A stretch of DNA of 64,000 nt from Rhinopomastus cyanomelas (GCA_013400115.1 VXBP01004192.1:1-64000), one strand, 5' to 3'; counted from the stretch's first letter, positions 46,841-60,329 are shown. Notes: generated by a model from the letters alone, not told the origin. Numbers and translations: made by a program.

Positions 46841-49389
46841 TGTCTATTCCTCTCTGCTCATATTTGAGCAATTTTGTGGAAACCCCGTTCCTGACCTTGC
46901 AGAGCAAGTGCATCAAAATGGAGTCTGATTATTTTTCAGCCCAAGACAAAAAAAACTCTCATCTGAGCTGCCAAAAGCAGTTTTTACTTCCATGCTTGCT
47001 GAAGTAGGTCATGAAATAAGCAGCTCCACCAAACTCACTGCCCTAGATGCAAAGCCCTGAATGCTCCACTGGAAAGGGAGCTGTCTGTTACCCGTGTGCT
47101 TGGGACAGGAGAGAAGGATGTTCCACAACAAATACAAAGAGCATATCAAAATATGACTGCAAAAGGAAATAAAGGATGATGCTAAAATTACTGACAGACA
47201 TTTGGCACTCAAAAAAGAGCTGCTACGTAGAGAAAAACTGAATGGCACACAGGAACAATCAGCAGAAACCACCCACCTTTGGAGCAAGATAAAAAACAGC
47301 ATCTGTTCAAATGCTATTTACAAAACAATTTCTCAAATGCCTGTGTGGCATTAATGCTTTTCTCAAAATCCTTACTCACAGCATCCTTGCCAACTCAGAA
47401 GACCATCTCTGCATAGTCTCTGCCCTATTCCACCTAGCTAAATAATGACTATAAGGACTTTGTAAAACTGTTTAAAATCACTCTCTCAAGCATTAAATGC
47501 CAAAAGGCAATATGGAAATGGTCACTCCCACACACAAGAGTGACTAGCTGATTCAAAATTGTGATTTATTTTTAATAAGTACATGTGCACATCTGAGTCA
47601 TGTATGTTCTTCATCTTCAGATAAAATTACTCTTGAGATTAACTTCATCTTGGATGCCATCATTCTGTTCAACTTTCTGATCAGAAAAATCCAAGCTGTG
47701 AATCAAAGTGCCGGTTTGGGCCATCGGCTCCTTGTTACTTGGCAATTGCATGATCCCACCATGCAACCAGAAATGGGTGTTCCAACATGCACCACAGCAT
47801 TCTCCTTCAACATCACTTGGAAGAAGGGCTAAAGAAATAAAAAAAACCACCCCACCCCAAGTAAAGAGATAAAGCGTGTCTCCCGTAAGACACTAACTGC
47901 AAGTGTTCCAAAAGCTTCCTCCTTTCCGAGCTCCACCTCATCTGCCTGGCCAGTAAATTCAGCACACAATATAGCACTGTGATACACTTTTGAAGGAAGC
48001 AAGAAGTTCTAGCAACAGCCTTTTTAAATTATGACTAGAAGCTCTATTAATATAAAAGCTTTTCAGGAAAAAATTGCGGCCTCAAAGCGGCAAAGTTAAC
48101 TCCAGCTAAAGAACCAGAGATTTTGCAGAGTGCAGGCAGCAAGTCACTCGGTGTACTCAATCTCATGTGGTGCTGCTGCCAAAATGGAGTCTGGATATTC
48201 ATGCAACACTTACTCCCAGTGCCTTCACTTGCTTGGAAACAGTCTCAAGCAACAAAGCCTCTGCTCACTCAGTCAGTGCCATGCATCGCACAGAATGACT
48301 GCAGCCTGAACGAAAGCCAAATTACACGCCGTCATAAATTTTCCAGGCAGTTCATAAAGCACAAGAGCAGCTTCTCTGGAGCTTGCTTCATTACCAGTGA
48401 TATACTTTGCGTGTAATACAACTCTTCCTTCTCAAGACAGAGACTAGATTGGTCTCTTTAGAATGAATCCCTTAAAAGTCCAAGTGGAGAATGCGACTCT
48501 CCTCTTAAACACAACATCCTCAAACTTAGAGGAGACCACACAATGTTGTACTAGTGTAATTATCAGATCTACTCAATCTTTCGACAATGGGATTTCTGTT
48601 ATCGCTACCCTAGAAACTTTGTCCCTTGACAACGGGAATAGCTTTGCCACTAGCAGCAGCCTCCCTTGGGAGCTCAGTATGCTGCAGATGCCATTATGCA
48701 TCACAACTACGCCATGCTTTACCGACCCACAAAACACTCAGCTCCCCCTTTCCCCTCTGCAGGAAGCCAAGAGGATTTCCCAAGTCACATGAGAAATTAG
48801 AGCATTTTCACTCCAAAAAAGGCGCTGGATACATTCCGCTGGGAAGTCTCCGCACTTTCTCAGCTCATGTTTCAGACCGGTTCCAAATCAGCTTCAACTA
48901 CATTTAAAAGATTACTGCTGCACTGCATTTTGCCTGCGTATGAGCTTCGCCTAGAACCAGAAAACATGAACAGGATGCAGTATATCAGTTTGTTCCTCGC
49001 GGCGAACATTACATACGGCGACCAGAGCGATCACACGGGGAAACCATCAGCCGGACCCCAGCTGCTGCTGTACAACAGACAACTGAAAAATTCCTGATCC
49101 ACGTTCATGCAGTCTCAGACAGCCCGTTTTCTCTGAAGATCTTCATGCATGTTATGGTTTATGCCTGCCCACCCAGCAACGAACTCCACACAGCCCCTCT
49201 CCAGCGGGATGGGGAAGAGACAACACAAGGAAAAGCACAAGGGCTGATGAGACGCAGGACAGGGAGGGCAGCTCACCATCTATGGTCATGGGCAAAAGAC
49301 AGGCTTAACTTGCGGAAACATCAATCCAATTCAACAAAGCCATCAAACAGTCACTAACTGAACCAGAGTAGGATATTAAATTAGTCATC
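46841..49389. other. Unassigned non-coding tract
   Basis: No recognised gene or repeat. Scattered frames up to about 110 codons lack recognisable domains. Confidence 0.5.
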
Positions 49390-50110
49390 ATAAATACAAC
49401 TAGATCTTAAATAAACTCTCCCCCCAACTCCTCCCTTCCTCCCAAACCCCAGCTTCACCACCTTGTCCCCCTCAGCACAGCAAGGCAGGGAATGAGGACT
49501 GCAGTCAGTCCCAGTCCATTCCATGTTGCTCCTGCCACTTCTTACTCCTCAAAGGGAACTCCTCACTGTCCTCCCCCAGGACATTCTGGTGTCTCTGCCA
49601 CAGCAGACAGTCCTCTACAAACTTATCTCACCAGTGTGAGTCTTTTCATGGGTAGCAGTCCTCCCAGCAACGGGCTTCTCCCAGAGTTACAGCCTTCTCT
49701 GGGAGCAGTCCTCCTGCTCCAGCACAGGGTCCTCCATAGAGTGCTGAGGGGACTCTACCACTTGTCACTAAAGTCACACCCTGCCATCCCACTACAGACC
49801 CAAGTGCAAAGTGGAATGACTGCTCCAGTAAGCCTCCCCAAGTCCTGCCTCACTGACCTGGGTGTCTGCATGACTCGCTTGCTCTCTCTCCTGTTCCACC
49901 CTTCTCAAAAAAACAAAAAAGACCCCCCTAAAACCGCATCCTGCCCAGCAGGTTTTCACTCCAATATGTTAGAATGGGCAACGCGCTCAGCCTTGGCCAG
50001 AAGCAGGTTCAACTTGGAGTCAGAGAATTTTCTCAAAGCTTCTTACAGGGCCATGCCAGCAGCCTCTGCCTTCACTATCTACCCTCCACATTCCCTGTGC
50101 ACAAACCCAA
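49390..50110. repeat. C-rich degraded repeat, LTR-like
   Basis: Begins near an AATAAA (49410) and is rich in CCTCCC. Several imperfect repeats of 'cagtcctcc...ctccag' follow, for example at 49604, 49658, 49704 and 49722. Such 'tccagcacagggtcctcc' arrays occur in avian ERV LTRs that I know in general terms, but neither end nor target duplication can be fixed. A 207-codon plus-strand frame (49492-50115) is a by-product of the repeats and has no recognisable domain. Confidence 0.45.
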
Positions 50111-53009
50111 CATAATTTGTCAGTGGTATTAAAAGTTGTCAATTTAAGAATTACTTTGCCAGGAAGAAAGCTCACAATCGCTCAAGTCTAGATATCTAAG
50201 AAAAATGCTGTGGGCATATTATGAGGGTGTACTATTAAAACACTGTTTAAGAGGCTAGAATAACTGTTTCCTTTTGCAATAATCTGTCACAACTAGTTCG
50301 TTTGATTTTGAGACATACCTTAAAGTCCACTACTCTGATTAAATTTCACAGCCTGGGTGAGCATCCATTTGCTATTCATTCTACAGATTTGAGCTGCAAA
50401 TCAAAAAGAACACAGCATCGTTAAGAGACAGTTTTTGGCAGAAAAAAATGAGGGGACAATTATCACTGTGCCTGAACAAGGGGAGCTCCAGCACCTAAGT
50501 GACAGCTAGGTGCACAGATGAAGGAAACCACAGAGGAAAACAGCAGCTGAGGAGGAACAAACAGTCATGGCTGAGCTGATGCCACTAATTCACATCCCGG
50601 CTGATGGTGAGCAAGCCCGTATGTCACAGGAGTACCTCCTGCTACACCTTCTACAAATCATTGACACAGGCATAAATTTACACGGACCATATGGTGGGTT
50701 CTAACTGCATGGTTCTCCAGGCTGCTTTCCCAGCCATTTCTAAAACACATAAGCCTTCACTGCAGAAGCCAGCTATCTCCATTACTACCATCAGGGAACA
50801 AGGTTTTCCTTAGCAGCCTGGAGGCATAGCAATAATCAGCATGACACCAAGCATACAAACCCACCGTACAGCTTCAGGAAAGGTGAGATTCTCTGTAACA
50901 AGATAAAGCAAGGAAAGCTCTGCCCAGCTTGGCGCTTTCCAAGGTAGAGAGACGCAGAACAGTAAGTCTGGAGTAACTTCAGACTCTTTTCCAGCAACTG
51001 ACCTAGAAAACTGGAGGATGAGCTGGAAACTCCCTTCACAATCTCGAGGGAATGCTGTTTGCCAGCTGCCAACGCTACAAACACTCAATCTATGAAACAC
51101 CCAAAACTGCGTGCACATTGATCCAAGACACCAAGTTACATCATCGATCCAAGACACCAAGTTACATCATCGATCCAAGACACCAAGTTACATTGCATTC
51201 CTCTTTCCAACCCATGACAAGGCTAGCAGCAAAGGTGTCCTCACCTAACTCTGTACTGACATGCTCTGCAGTGCCTATCTGATGGAGAGCTCAGGTGTCC
51301 CCAGCTCCTGCACCCATACAGACGAGTAGATGCTACAGTGCAAAGCCAAGGCTTACCACTTCTATCTGCCAACCAAATCTCCCTCACTCCATTCCTAGAA
51401 CCTCACAAAACTGAGGCTACATAAACTCTGGAAAACAAAGAGCAGCAAACTAAATACGCACCCTGGGGCCTCCGTGGTGAGAGCAATCACAGTTGTTACC
51501 AGAGCATTACTCCAAAATCCTCTCAAAACAGAGACACATTCCACAAAGCCTTTCTTAGGCTTTACAAAACGTTCTAGGCTATTCCCAGCAGGCTGCAGGA
51601 CAGAGCACAAGGCTGACCATCACCCAGAAGAAGTTTTTTTGTGGTGGTCACCTTCCGCTAGATCCTTCATGAATTATATATCAAAATCAAAAACCAATCT
51701 TAATTATTACAATTGGCAGTTTCAGACATTTGAGAGTTCTCATTACATAGGAGTCCTTTCCTCCTGGGGAAGCCACCTAAAGCACATCACTGAAACAGGC
51801 TTGTTCACTGCGTTTTCCTCCCTCTACTGCTTCTGAAAGTTGTTCCACATTTCTTAATTCCCTAAGAGCTGCCAAGAATGCAGAAGACAGTGGATATGCT
51901 TGGTATTTTACACAAGACATAAGCAATGCCCCAAGGACTTGCCCAAGTGGAAAATAATTGCACATCACATTCAAGTGCTGTATACTTTCATCTCCATCAC
52001 AATGACATCTCATTTTGATGTCAATTAAGACCTTAATAATGGAAAGGAAAACCTTTTGCCAGAGCTTCAATAGAAAAGGGACAAATCATTTTCTTTTCAA
52101 CATTAAATACTCAAGGACAAAAGAGTCCTTAAAGCCAGATGGCTGTAGTTCACCCAAATACCAAAAGTACCAAAAGCCATGTTTTCTCCCTCCAAGAGCG
52201 CTTCAGAGAGGAGCAGTTCCTCTCCATGTCTAGCAGCACGCACAGTTTGGTCTAGCAAAACCTGCCAAGGATAATTCCTCATGCCATACAGGGCTACCAG
52301 AGGCCATGGGAGCAGAAAGCAGGGGAAGTAACCACCAGCTGATAACTGATAACTAAGGAAATTTAAACACCAAACAAAAAGACAACCAATAACAAAAACA
52401 GTGCCACCCAACATCTAAAACAAGCTCTACATTCCCATGGGCCTACAAACTGGAGAATAAGTTTCTGATTTCTGTCATCCTAATCCTATTTTGCAGAAAA
52501 GTTACTCACGGCACAAATACTAAAGGAAGTCCTAAAAGTTAGGTTTTACCTTCACGACTGGGCAGGATCATATCTCACTGAAAGTTTCATCTTTAAGATT
52601 ATTTTAAAAAGAGCTTTAGAAAACTAACAACTGCTATTTTTCCATCACTTTTTTAGGCTTGTCCCTGTTAAGGAGAGTTTTACCCATCCTGACTGAGTAT
52701 GGCCAAGAGGCACTGCCCATAGAGAAAAACACTTACCCTGAAGCTTTCATATCGATAGACCTTAGCATGACATTTTCTGCCATGGGTTCTATTCTGAATT
52801 GATACATCTATTATGTGATAAGGTGTTCCAGAAAAATAGCTGGGACGTAGATCTTGTGAGACACTCACTGTGTGAGCTGAGGATAACCAGATGTTAAATA
52901 ACATTCAGCTGTATCACAGAGTCATTCCCTTACGTCCCCTAACACACACAGCACTCTACAGGCACAAGTACGGTACTGTTGTTTTTAAGCGTGTGTTCAG
53001 CTCTAACAA
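50111..53009. other. Unassigned non-coding tract
   Basis: No recognised gene or mobile element apart from the short tandem repeat at 51120-51194. Confidence 0.5.
51120..51194. repeat. 26-bp tandem repeat, about 2.9 units
   Basis: Unit 'gatccaagacaccaag' plus 'ttacatcatc' (26 bp) repeats at 51120, 51146 and 51172. The first two units are identical and the third is truncated after 'ttacat'. It is a candidate variable-number repeat. Confidence 0.92.
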
Positions 53010-53834
53010 GGACGGTCATTCAAGGAGGGGGTGGCCACTTGGGGTGATTATAAGGCTCTGGTGAGAGAATGTAGGGATGCAACTAGAAAGGCCAAGGCCT
53101 CCTTGGAATTGAACCTTGCAAGAGGTCAAGGGCAACAAAAAGGGCTTCTTCAAATACATTGCAGGTGAAACTAAAACTAGAGGCAACGTAGGGTCCCTGC
53201 TGAATGAGGTGGGTGCCCTGGAGACAGAGGATGCAGAGAAGGCAGAGATACTCAACGCTTTCTTTGCATCTGTCTATACTTCGGGGGGCTGTCTTGATAT
53301 CAAGCCCCAAACTGATGAGGCTTGTGGGGAAGTCAAGGCAAGAGAGGAGCCTGCCTTGGCTAACGACGACTGGGTTAGGGATAAGTTGAGCAAACTGGAT
53401 GTGCACAAATCCATGGACCCAGATGGAATGCACCCGCTTGTACTAAGGGAAACAGTGGAAGTCATTGCTAGGCCACTCTCCATCATCTTTGCTAAGTCAT
53501 GGGGATCAGGAGAGGTGCCTGGGGACTGGAGGGTAGCAAATGTCACTACAATCTTCACAAAGGGAAAGAAGGAGGACCCAGGTAACTATAGACAGGTCAG
53601 CCTCACCTCCATCCCAGGAAAGGTGATGGAGCAATTTGTTCTAGAGGCTGTCTCCAGGCACATCAAGGACAGGAGGGTCATTAGGGACAGTCAGCATGGC
53701 TTCACCAAGGGAAAGTCATGCTTGACCAACCTGATAGCCTTTTATGAGGGCGTAACCAGGTGGATGGATGAGGGCAGAGCAGAGGATGTCATCTGTCTTG
53801 ACTTGAGGAAGGCATTTGACACGGTCTCTCACAG
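53010..53834 (+). mobile_element. CR1 LINE ORF2 fragment with RT motif A
   Basis: The frame from about 53116 to 53834 encodes the CR1 linker (KAEILNAFFASVYT) and the N-terminal half of the reverse transcriptase: MHPLVLRE, VPGDWRVANV, PGNYRQVSL, and motif A DVICLDLRKAFDTVSH with its catalytic Asp. A one-base frameshift near 53115 separates it from the upstream stretch (53010-53115). The copy stops dead at the single N of 53835, before motif C (FADD), and no CR1 sequence follows. It is preserved well enough to be a young insertion, and non-functional as assembled. Confidence 0.92.
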
Positions 53835-53835
53835 N
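53835..53835. other. Single-N contig join
   Basis: One N at the point where CR1 coding sequence breaks off mid-domain and unrelated A/T-rich sequence starts. It marks a second contig junction of unknown size. Confidence 0.95.
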
Positions 53836-56800
53836 TATTTCAAGATAGTATCATGAAACAATTGCCAAAAAAGAAACCTAAACCAGACATATACTCCTTT
53901 CCTCTTCCACACAAAGAAAGCCCCGGGTTGGTGTTCTCCAGACACTACCAAGTAAAGCTTTTTTTCCTATTCACTGAATGGACATATCAGAAGGAATGAT
54001 TTTTTTCTTTTTTCTTTTTAAATTCAGCCTCTTTTGCAAATTTATTTTGCTCTGGAAGGGTAATCAAGGGAATGTTTCAACCACTTCCACACACAAAAAA
54101 GTACTTGCTGGTCACCCCTGTCTAAAGTTTTGTGCATGAAAAGGAAAAAAAGCCAATATACTCTAATTAAAAAAGGCTAAAAAGCACAAAATTTTGAACT
54201 TGGTACTGATATGCCACTGTTCTATAAATAGCTAAGGGCAGATTCACTCCTCTCATTTGAAGTAAAAATGTTCCTGTTTTGAAAGGTTTCTCCTTTTAAG
54301 CTACAGGCTCCTTTGTGGCAGTAGATCTGTTATCAGGCAGCTGACCTTGCTTTGCCTTGGGTTTTAATCAACTTAGCCCACGCTGGAGTGTGCAAGTGGC
54401 AACGACAGCCACAAGAAACGGTTGTCTTTACCACCCTCTGCTAGGATGAGGCAAGTGCGAAGTCAGCAGGACACTAAGTGCCCATGTGGGAAGGGCAGGA
54501 GGAAAGGCACAGGATAAAAAAAGAAGTTTGGTGGAAAGACCAATCTTTATGGTCAAATAAGCTCACCCTAAAGCTGCCGCCACATTCAAAGTATTCTGCT
54601 GGTTTGGGACTTACTTATAAAGGCAGCTCAAGCCACATCACATCTTGACTTCCCAAGTGACACCATAAGCACCTATCTCTGGTGTGCAGCTTGCACATCA
54701 CTGCTCCCACAGATGTTCTCACATGGAAGACACTGGAGGTCAGGTAGGCAACAAGTGCAGCCAAAAATCCAGCAAGCATGATTGTTTTATGCCACTTTAA
54801 ACCACTGGACAGCTATCAGTTACTCAGCTTTTTTATCATTCATTTGAAACTTACAATCAGCAGTAAGCAAAGTCAGGAAAACAGAAGTTCAGTTTACTAA
54901 GGAGGTCGGCAAATGTCCATCCTCAGCAAAAATACAGACACCACATCAACATATTCTTCCACGTTTCACTACCCTTGCAGCCAGACACTGCCACTACGCA
55001 AGTTTTGCAACCCCCAAGCTTCAAATGCTTAGCTTGTTTCAAGACATGGGCAACCACAGGGCAATACACTGTTGCTTCTGACAGGCAGAGCTTAAGGTAA
55101 TTTTGGGGGCCTCACAGGGAAATTACCACCACGCAGCTGAGCAACAGCTTCTCTGGAAGTCAATGCTGCAACAGCTTCAGCCAAGGCACAGCAAAGGCCT
55201 GCCAAATACACCTTTTATCTGTACTGAATACAGAACAGCTTCAGCACCATGTACCTTACATCCTCCTCCTGACATTTTTCATTTCCCATGATGTTGCATA
55301 GTCCTGTTGTCTCTGCAGAAATCATTCTCCAACGCATCCTTAATAGAGGATGCACAAAAATCTTACCCCACGTGGAAGGCTGATCATTGCTGGTAACAGC
55401 AGTCATCATCCGGAGAAGAGAGAAAACCCGACAGGTCATGTCATGCCTGCCTGAAATATGTTTACAGTTCAGTCTGTCCTTCTCAGGCTTGGAGGTCACT
55501 AGGGGTGACCGTTCCTGCGCCACCCCGAATTGCTAGGGCTAACTGCCACAGAAATAACCACTCTGAGCCCAACCCTTTACACAGATCTTTTTTCCAGATC
55601 TGAACTAGCTGGTTACACACTGATCCAGCACAACTCATTCGCTGGCCACGTGCACTAAGAAACACAGTAAGAGACGCACCTTCACAGGAAGAAAGCCAAG
55701 AAGATAAGGCACGTAAAAGTAGAGCATTTTATTTAAGTCCATTATGGACAGCCACGTACTTGAAAACATTTTTAGCTTACTGTTTTGAGAACCTTTTCTC
55801 TAAGGGACTATGTCTCAGCCTCACTGCATCTCAGCACCATGGAGGTCTTGCCTTTGGCAGCTTAGCCACAGCACCAAGAACAAGTATGGGGCAAAGAAGG
55901 GCTTCCCTTGCTTCAGAAGGAAGTTTTCTCCAAGGAACAGCCACTGTGATTCTCTCTCAGTACTTCTCTAAGGGTAAGCACGGAGTGAAGTATCAACATA
56001 TTTCGGGTTACAGAAAAAACAGCAGCAATTTTTTGTATTAAGCAGTAGAAATTACCACAGGACAAAGGTCCTAACTGGGAGGTAGTACTGAGATTTATGG
56101 CTGTGGTGCATCCTAACAGTTGATAACTCAGCAAGAAAGCTAGGCTGAGAAATGCTGCCTAATCACTTGTCAAAAGTTCCAACCCCATCCTACTTCTGTT
56201 GCTTGAAAAGTCAGTACAGGGGATTGTGCTTTTGTACTATCCAGCAGACCTTGTAACAGTCCTGGCTCATCAGCACCAAGCAGGCTTCCCCCCACCTCCG
56301 CTACTGCTTTTCCATCCTTTGCCACTTCTCGCATGTGGCTGGTCTACAGGAAATTAAACCACATTCAAAACTTTTATTCCTCTGCAAGTTGCTTACTGAT
56401 AACCACTTTTGCCATTTCTGGGCTTCCACCAGCAGAAGTACCCTTGGCCTGACTAACCCAACCATCTTGTTCACCCTCTGTCTTCACATGCAACCTCCCA
56501 ACAGTGCATCAGATCCTCAGTGCTCCCTCCCAGCTGAGAGGCACATACAGCACTGGTTTAAAACAAACACCACTACTAATCATGTTTTGCTTCACTAACT
56601 ACTCTGCCATATCCATTTCCAAAGCTGGAGCCATCCATTCATGTCCCCTGACATCACACACCGCCCCAAGCTACTTGAGCAGCTTCTCCGTGGCAAGCAA
56701 GCCAGCTAACACTCTCCCTTCTCCTCCCGTACAAGGTGGCTTCTACTCTCACAGACATGTAACTGAGTCTGCGAGCATGGACAGAGGTGCATCCTCTGAT

Positions 56801-58850
56801 ACTTCTGCTGCAAGTCCATCATAATCTTCCAACAGCACAGATGATACAGTCCCACTCTTCACAAGGTAATGCCTGCTGGCTCTACCCTTACCCTGCAGGG
56901 CCACCCTACAGGGCACAATCATTTCCGAGGGGAAATGCACACCAGTAACCCCTCCTCCTACCTGCTTCATCCTACTCAGAGACCCACAAGCAAATGTCTT
57001 GTTCAGATTCTCTGCATTCTGCTCCCAAGATCTCTCACACCCTGCAATGCCATTCAGCTGGGACAGAACGCAAAGAGTCGCAGTCCCCTCTATAATCCCA
57101 CACATGCACACTGAGCCTGACGACCCTCTGAGCTTTCAAAACTCTTACATGAGATGGGAACACTTCATTCAGGCCCCACATCTCCCAGTCTCACTGCACA
57201 CTGACCCTTCATGCATCAAGCATTTGCTCAAGAGTTCAAACATTCTTGTCCTCTCTACTGTTTGATGTCATCACAGCCTCATTTTTTCACACTTTACCCA
57301 CTTGGAGAGGATTTTTTGTTTGTTTTGAAGTCTTGTCCTGTCACAGAACTCTGGTCCACTGGTCCATGCTCTTCCAGTCCATTTTACATCCCTTCTGAAA
57401 GGGCTCATCCATAAGAGCATATAGCACTTCCACCCTATTTTGAGAAAGCCCATTTAATTTGTTACCTCTGCCACCAAGGGAAACAACCAAGCACACCTTA
57501 CTGTACTAAAACAACATTGCACGGACATATCTAACGTAATCCTTCTATTAATTTTATCTACATTATACTAACTCTTCCTACTTATTGTCTGTAAGCTCAG
57601 GAATCTTATATGGTCCAGTCTTATCACAGAGCAGGATCAATTCCTCATCAGCCATAACTGATCTATGTGAGTCTAACCTGTCCTAACCACCTCCAATAAT
57701 TAAGATTGAGCAGCTCTCCCAGCTAATAGTTCACAGTTTCACTGCTGTTACTGTCAGTGAAACCTTCCCAACACCTACACAAACCCCTTTTCACACCGTA
57801 AGCCTGTTACTTATTCTACCCAACAAAATTTTCTGTTTTTTCTGCTTTCACTTTGCAGAAACCTTGTCTCAATTTTCTCTTTCTCATGAAGAGCTGCAGT
57901 TCCTGTAATTTCTCCTTGGAGGCCATTTTTTCTAGGTTTCAGCTGGTCACAGGTCTCTACTTTCCCTCTTTGGTCCACAGAATTTCTGGAGTACAACACA
58001 ACAGGAAGAATAACTCATCTATGAGGAAAAAAATGTGCACAGCACCGATGCTGTCAAAAGGAAAGGTTAAGGACACAAAGCTTGACCCACTTGAGATTCC
58101 ACCTCATGGTTAGGTCCCTGGGGGACCTAAGGACTTCACCCCTTAGCACCTGCTAAACTGACCTGTCTACTCTACAACCTCCTGTAAGAGACAAGAAAAC
58201 CCCAAAGATTAATCACTGCCACACCATGAATGGCCAACAACTAAAAATCCAACAGCATAACTTAAGTGGTACTGAAACCAGAAAAGCTTTCTGATCCTCG
58301 GTTCATGGGACATGAGTAAACCCCTTCTCCTGAAGGAGACATCTGTGACAGGATGACTTTAGTGTGTTCCTATGCTTCAGCATGGCATGCTTGGATGGGG
58401 CCACGACAGTACCACCGCATCCCAGACAGACAGAGGAGATCCACAATGGTTTTTAACGGTTACGCCTTCTTGCACAACTCGTCACTGCACTTACCCCGCT
58501 GAGCGCAAACAAGCATGAATCTGAGTCACTTAACTCTAGATAAATAGCTTCGTATTTCCTGGTCCAGACTGCTCAGAGAGACAACTGAAGGGATAACTAC
58601 GAGAGCTGAAAAGGCTGTTCCACACCTGATCAAGACACAGGGCACTTGATCAGGTCTGGATCTTACAGAGTCTGGAGTCAGCACGGCAGAAGTCAGTTCA
58701 AACACGTAAGCACCCACATCGCAAACACAGGACTGAGGCCATCTAGACATCCGACACAGACAAAACCTCTGGCAGTCCCTCGCCGGGAAAACACACCGAC
58801 ACCACCGGAGCAACCGCCGGCACCCTGAAGACACAAGGAACAAACGTTTA
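53836..58850. other. Unassigned non-coding tract
   Basis: 5 kb with no recognised gene, CR1 or LTR. Frames up to 120 codons lack recognisable domains. Confidence 0.5.
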
Positions 58851-59810
58851 ACCAGACCCCCGAGGAGCCCACCGCTCTGCGGGCAGCTCCAAGGCCGACC
58901 AGCCCGACTCAGACGCGATGTCGGCGGCTTTACGTGGTTTCATGACGAGTTGCTTCGCTGGTGCTCACCTCCGACGGGGGCTTTTTCCCTATGGGCAGCG
59001 ACCACACAGAGGGCAGCGAAGGGTAGGAGAACAACCCGCAGCTTAAGGCTGTGCGCTCGGTTTGAAAAGACAGACGGGGAGGGGGAAAGCAACACCCGGT
59101 ATTTTTAGCCTTTTTTTTTTGAGCTACAAGGCGCAGCCCGCTGTTCTTACGGGATTTCTGCACCTTAACGCATACCGTGAGGAGCAGCCGCTGAGGGCTG
59201 GCCAAGGACCGGGGCTTCCCCGCCTGAGGCAGCACCGACCGGCACGACAGCAGCTCGGAAGGAATTGGAGACACCCCAGCGCCCCTCCTCGGGCTGCCCT
59301 CGGGCGGGTGACGGGAAGGCACAGACCAGAAGCACAGTAACAGCCCAGGCGCGTACCCCCGCCGCGCATCGCCGCTCGCCCCAGGTGCGCCGGGACGATG
59401 CCCAAACACAACCCCCCGCCCCAGGCAGCCCCGCACGCCACCTAGCGGCCACGCCACACGCGCTCCCGACCGCCGCCCGGTATCGCGCGCTGCGCCCGCC
59501 GCTCCCGCGCCCTCCGGGAAGAATCCGGGAGTCCCTCTGAGTTGCTGGTTACGGGGGCAGAGCGGCGGTAGCGGGAAGGCCCGGGAGCTGCCCCACTCGC
59601 TGCTCCGCTCGCTCAGGGGCGCGGCTAGGGTCTCGGCTGCCGCCACCGCCCGCCCCGCTCAAGTTTCGCCCGGTAACGGCGCCAAGAATAACGCGCAGCT
59701 GTCGGGGCCGACCCAGAGGCCGCCGCCTCCGCAGGGAACGAAGAAGGGGGTGCCGGGACACTGCGCCCGCCTCAGCCGGCCGCCGCCTGAAGGGCACCCG
59801 GCTCCCGCCC

Positions 59811-59817
59811 CACTCAC
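59811..59817 (-). other. Splice donor of the minus-strand first exon
   Basis: Plus-strand CACTCAC is GTGAGTG on the minus strand, directly after codon 42 of the exon, and matches the vertebrate consensus at six intronic positions. Confidence 0.65.
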
Positions 59818-59943
59818 CGTCCGGTGTCGCTGCTGCTGCTGCTGGCGGCGCCGCCCCAGCGCCGAGAAGCAGCCGGCCGCCGTCAGCGCGGCGGGGCGGC
59901 GGCAGAGGAGGAGCGGCAGCGACCTGCCCGCCGTGGCCGCCAT
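59818..59943 (-). CDS. First coding exon, mitochondrial-presequence-like, gene unidentified
   Basis: The exon is 126 nt, 42 codons, phase 0 at its end. The ATG sits in a good context (GGCACGATGG) below a CpG-island promoter. The peptide begins MAATAGRSLPLLL, has no acidic residue, several Arg and a run of five Gln before RHRT. This is the composition of a cleavable mitochondrial targeting sequence. It ends ACACCGGACG/GTGAGTGG, a canonical donor. The frame runs on into the intron only by chance. A poly-Gln run before the mature start recalls succinyl-CoA ligase beta (SUCLA2), but I found no second exon in the window to confirm that, so I give no symbol. If real, the rest of the gene lies to the left, perhaps beyond the window. 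Confidence 0.6.
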
Positions 59944-60329
59944 CGTGCCGCTGGAACCGCCTCACGCTGCGGCGGCCGCGGCTGCAGCTGTCTCCCGGGC
60001 AGAGACGGAGAGTGGAGGCGGGGTGCAGGGAGCGGCGGGGCGGTGCCTAGAAGCGGCGGCTGCCAGTAGCAGTGGCCCCTTCGCTGGCCCGGGGCTCGTA
60101 AAGCCAAGGCGGAGCGACCAATCGGCGCGGAGCGGATGCCGCGCCCGGACAGCCGATTGGCCCCGGCCTTCCCCCTCTGCCGGCAGCGAGCGGTGCCGCG
60201 CGAGGGCTGGTGGGCGGGGAGAGTCCTCGGCGGGGCGGAGCCAGAGGGAAGGGGAGGGGTTCTCAGGGTGGGGCCAGGGCGCGGAGAGGAGGCGGGGAGA
60301 CCGGGGACAGTGGTGTGGCTGGGGATCAG

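Noticed and set aside
59818..59943. Assigning the exon to SUCLA2
   Set aside because: Only a poly-Gln run and a mitochondrial-type composition agree. No following exon with the ligase N-terminal motif was found on the minus strand.
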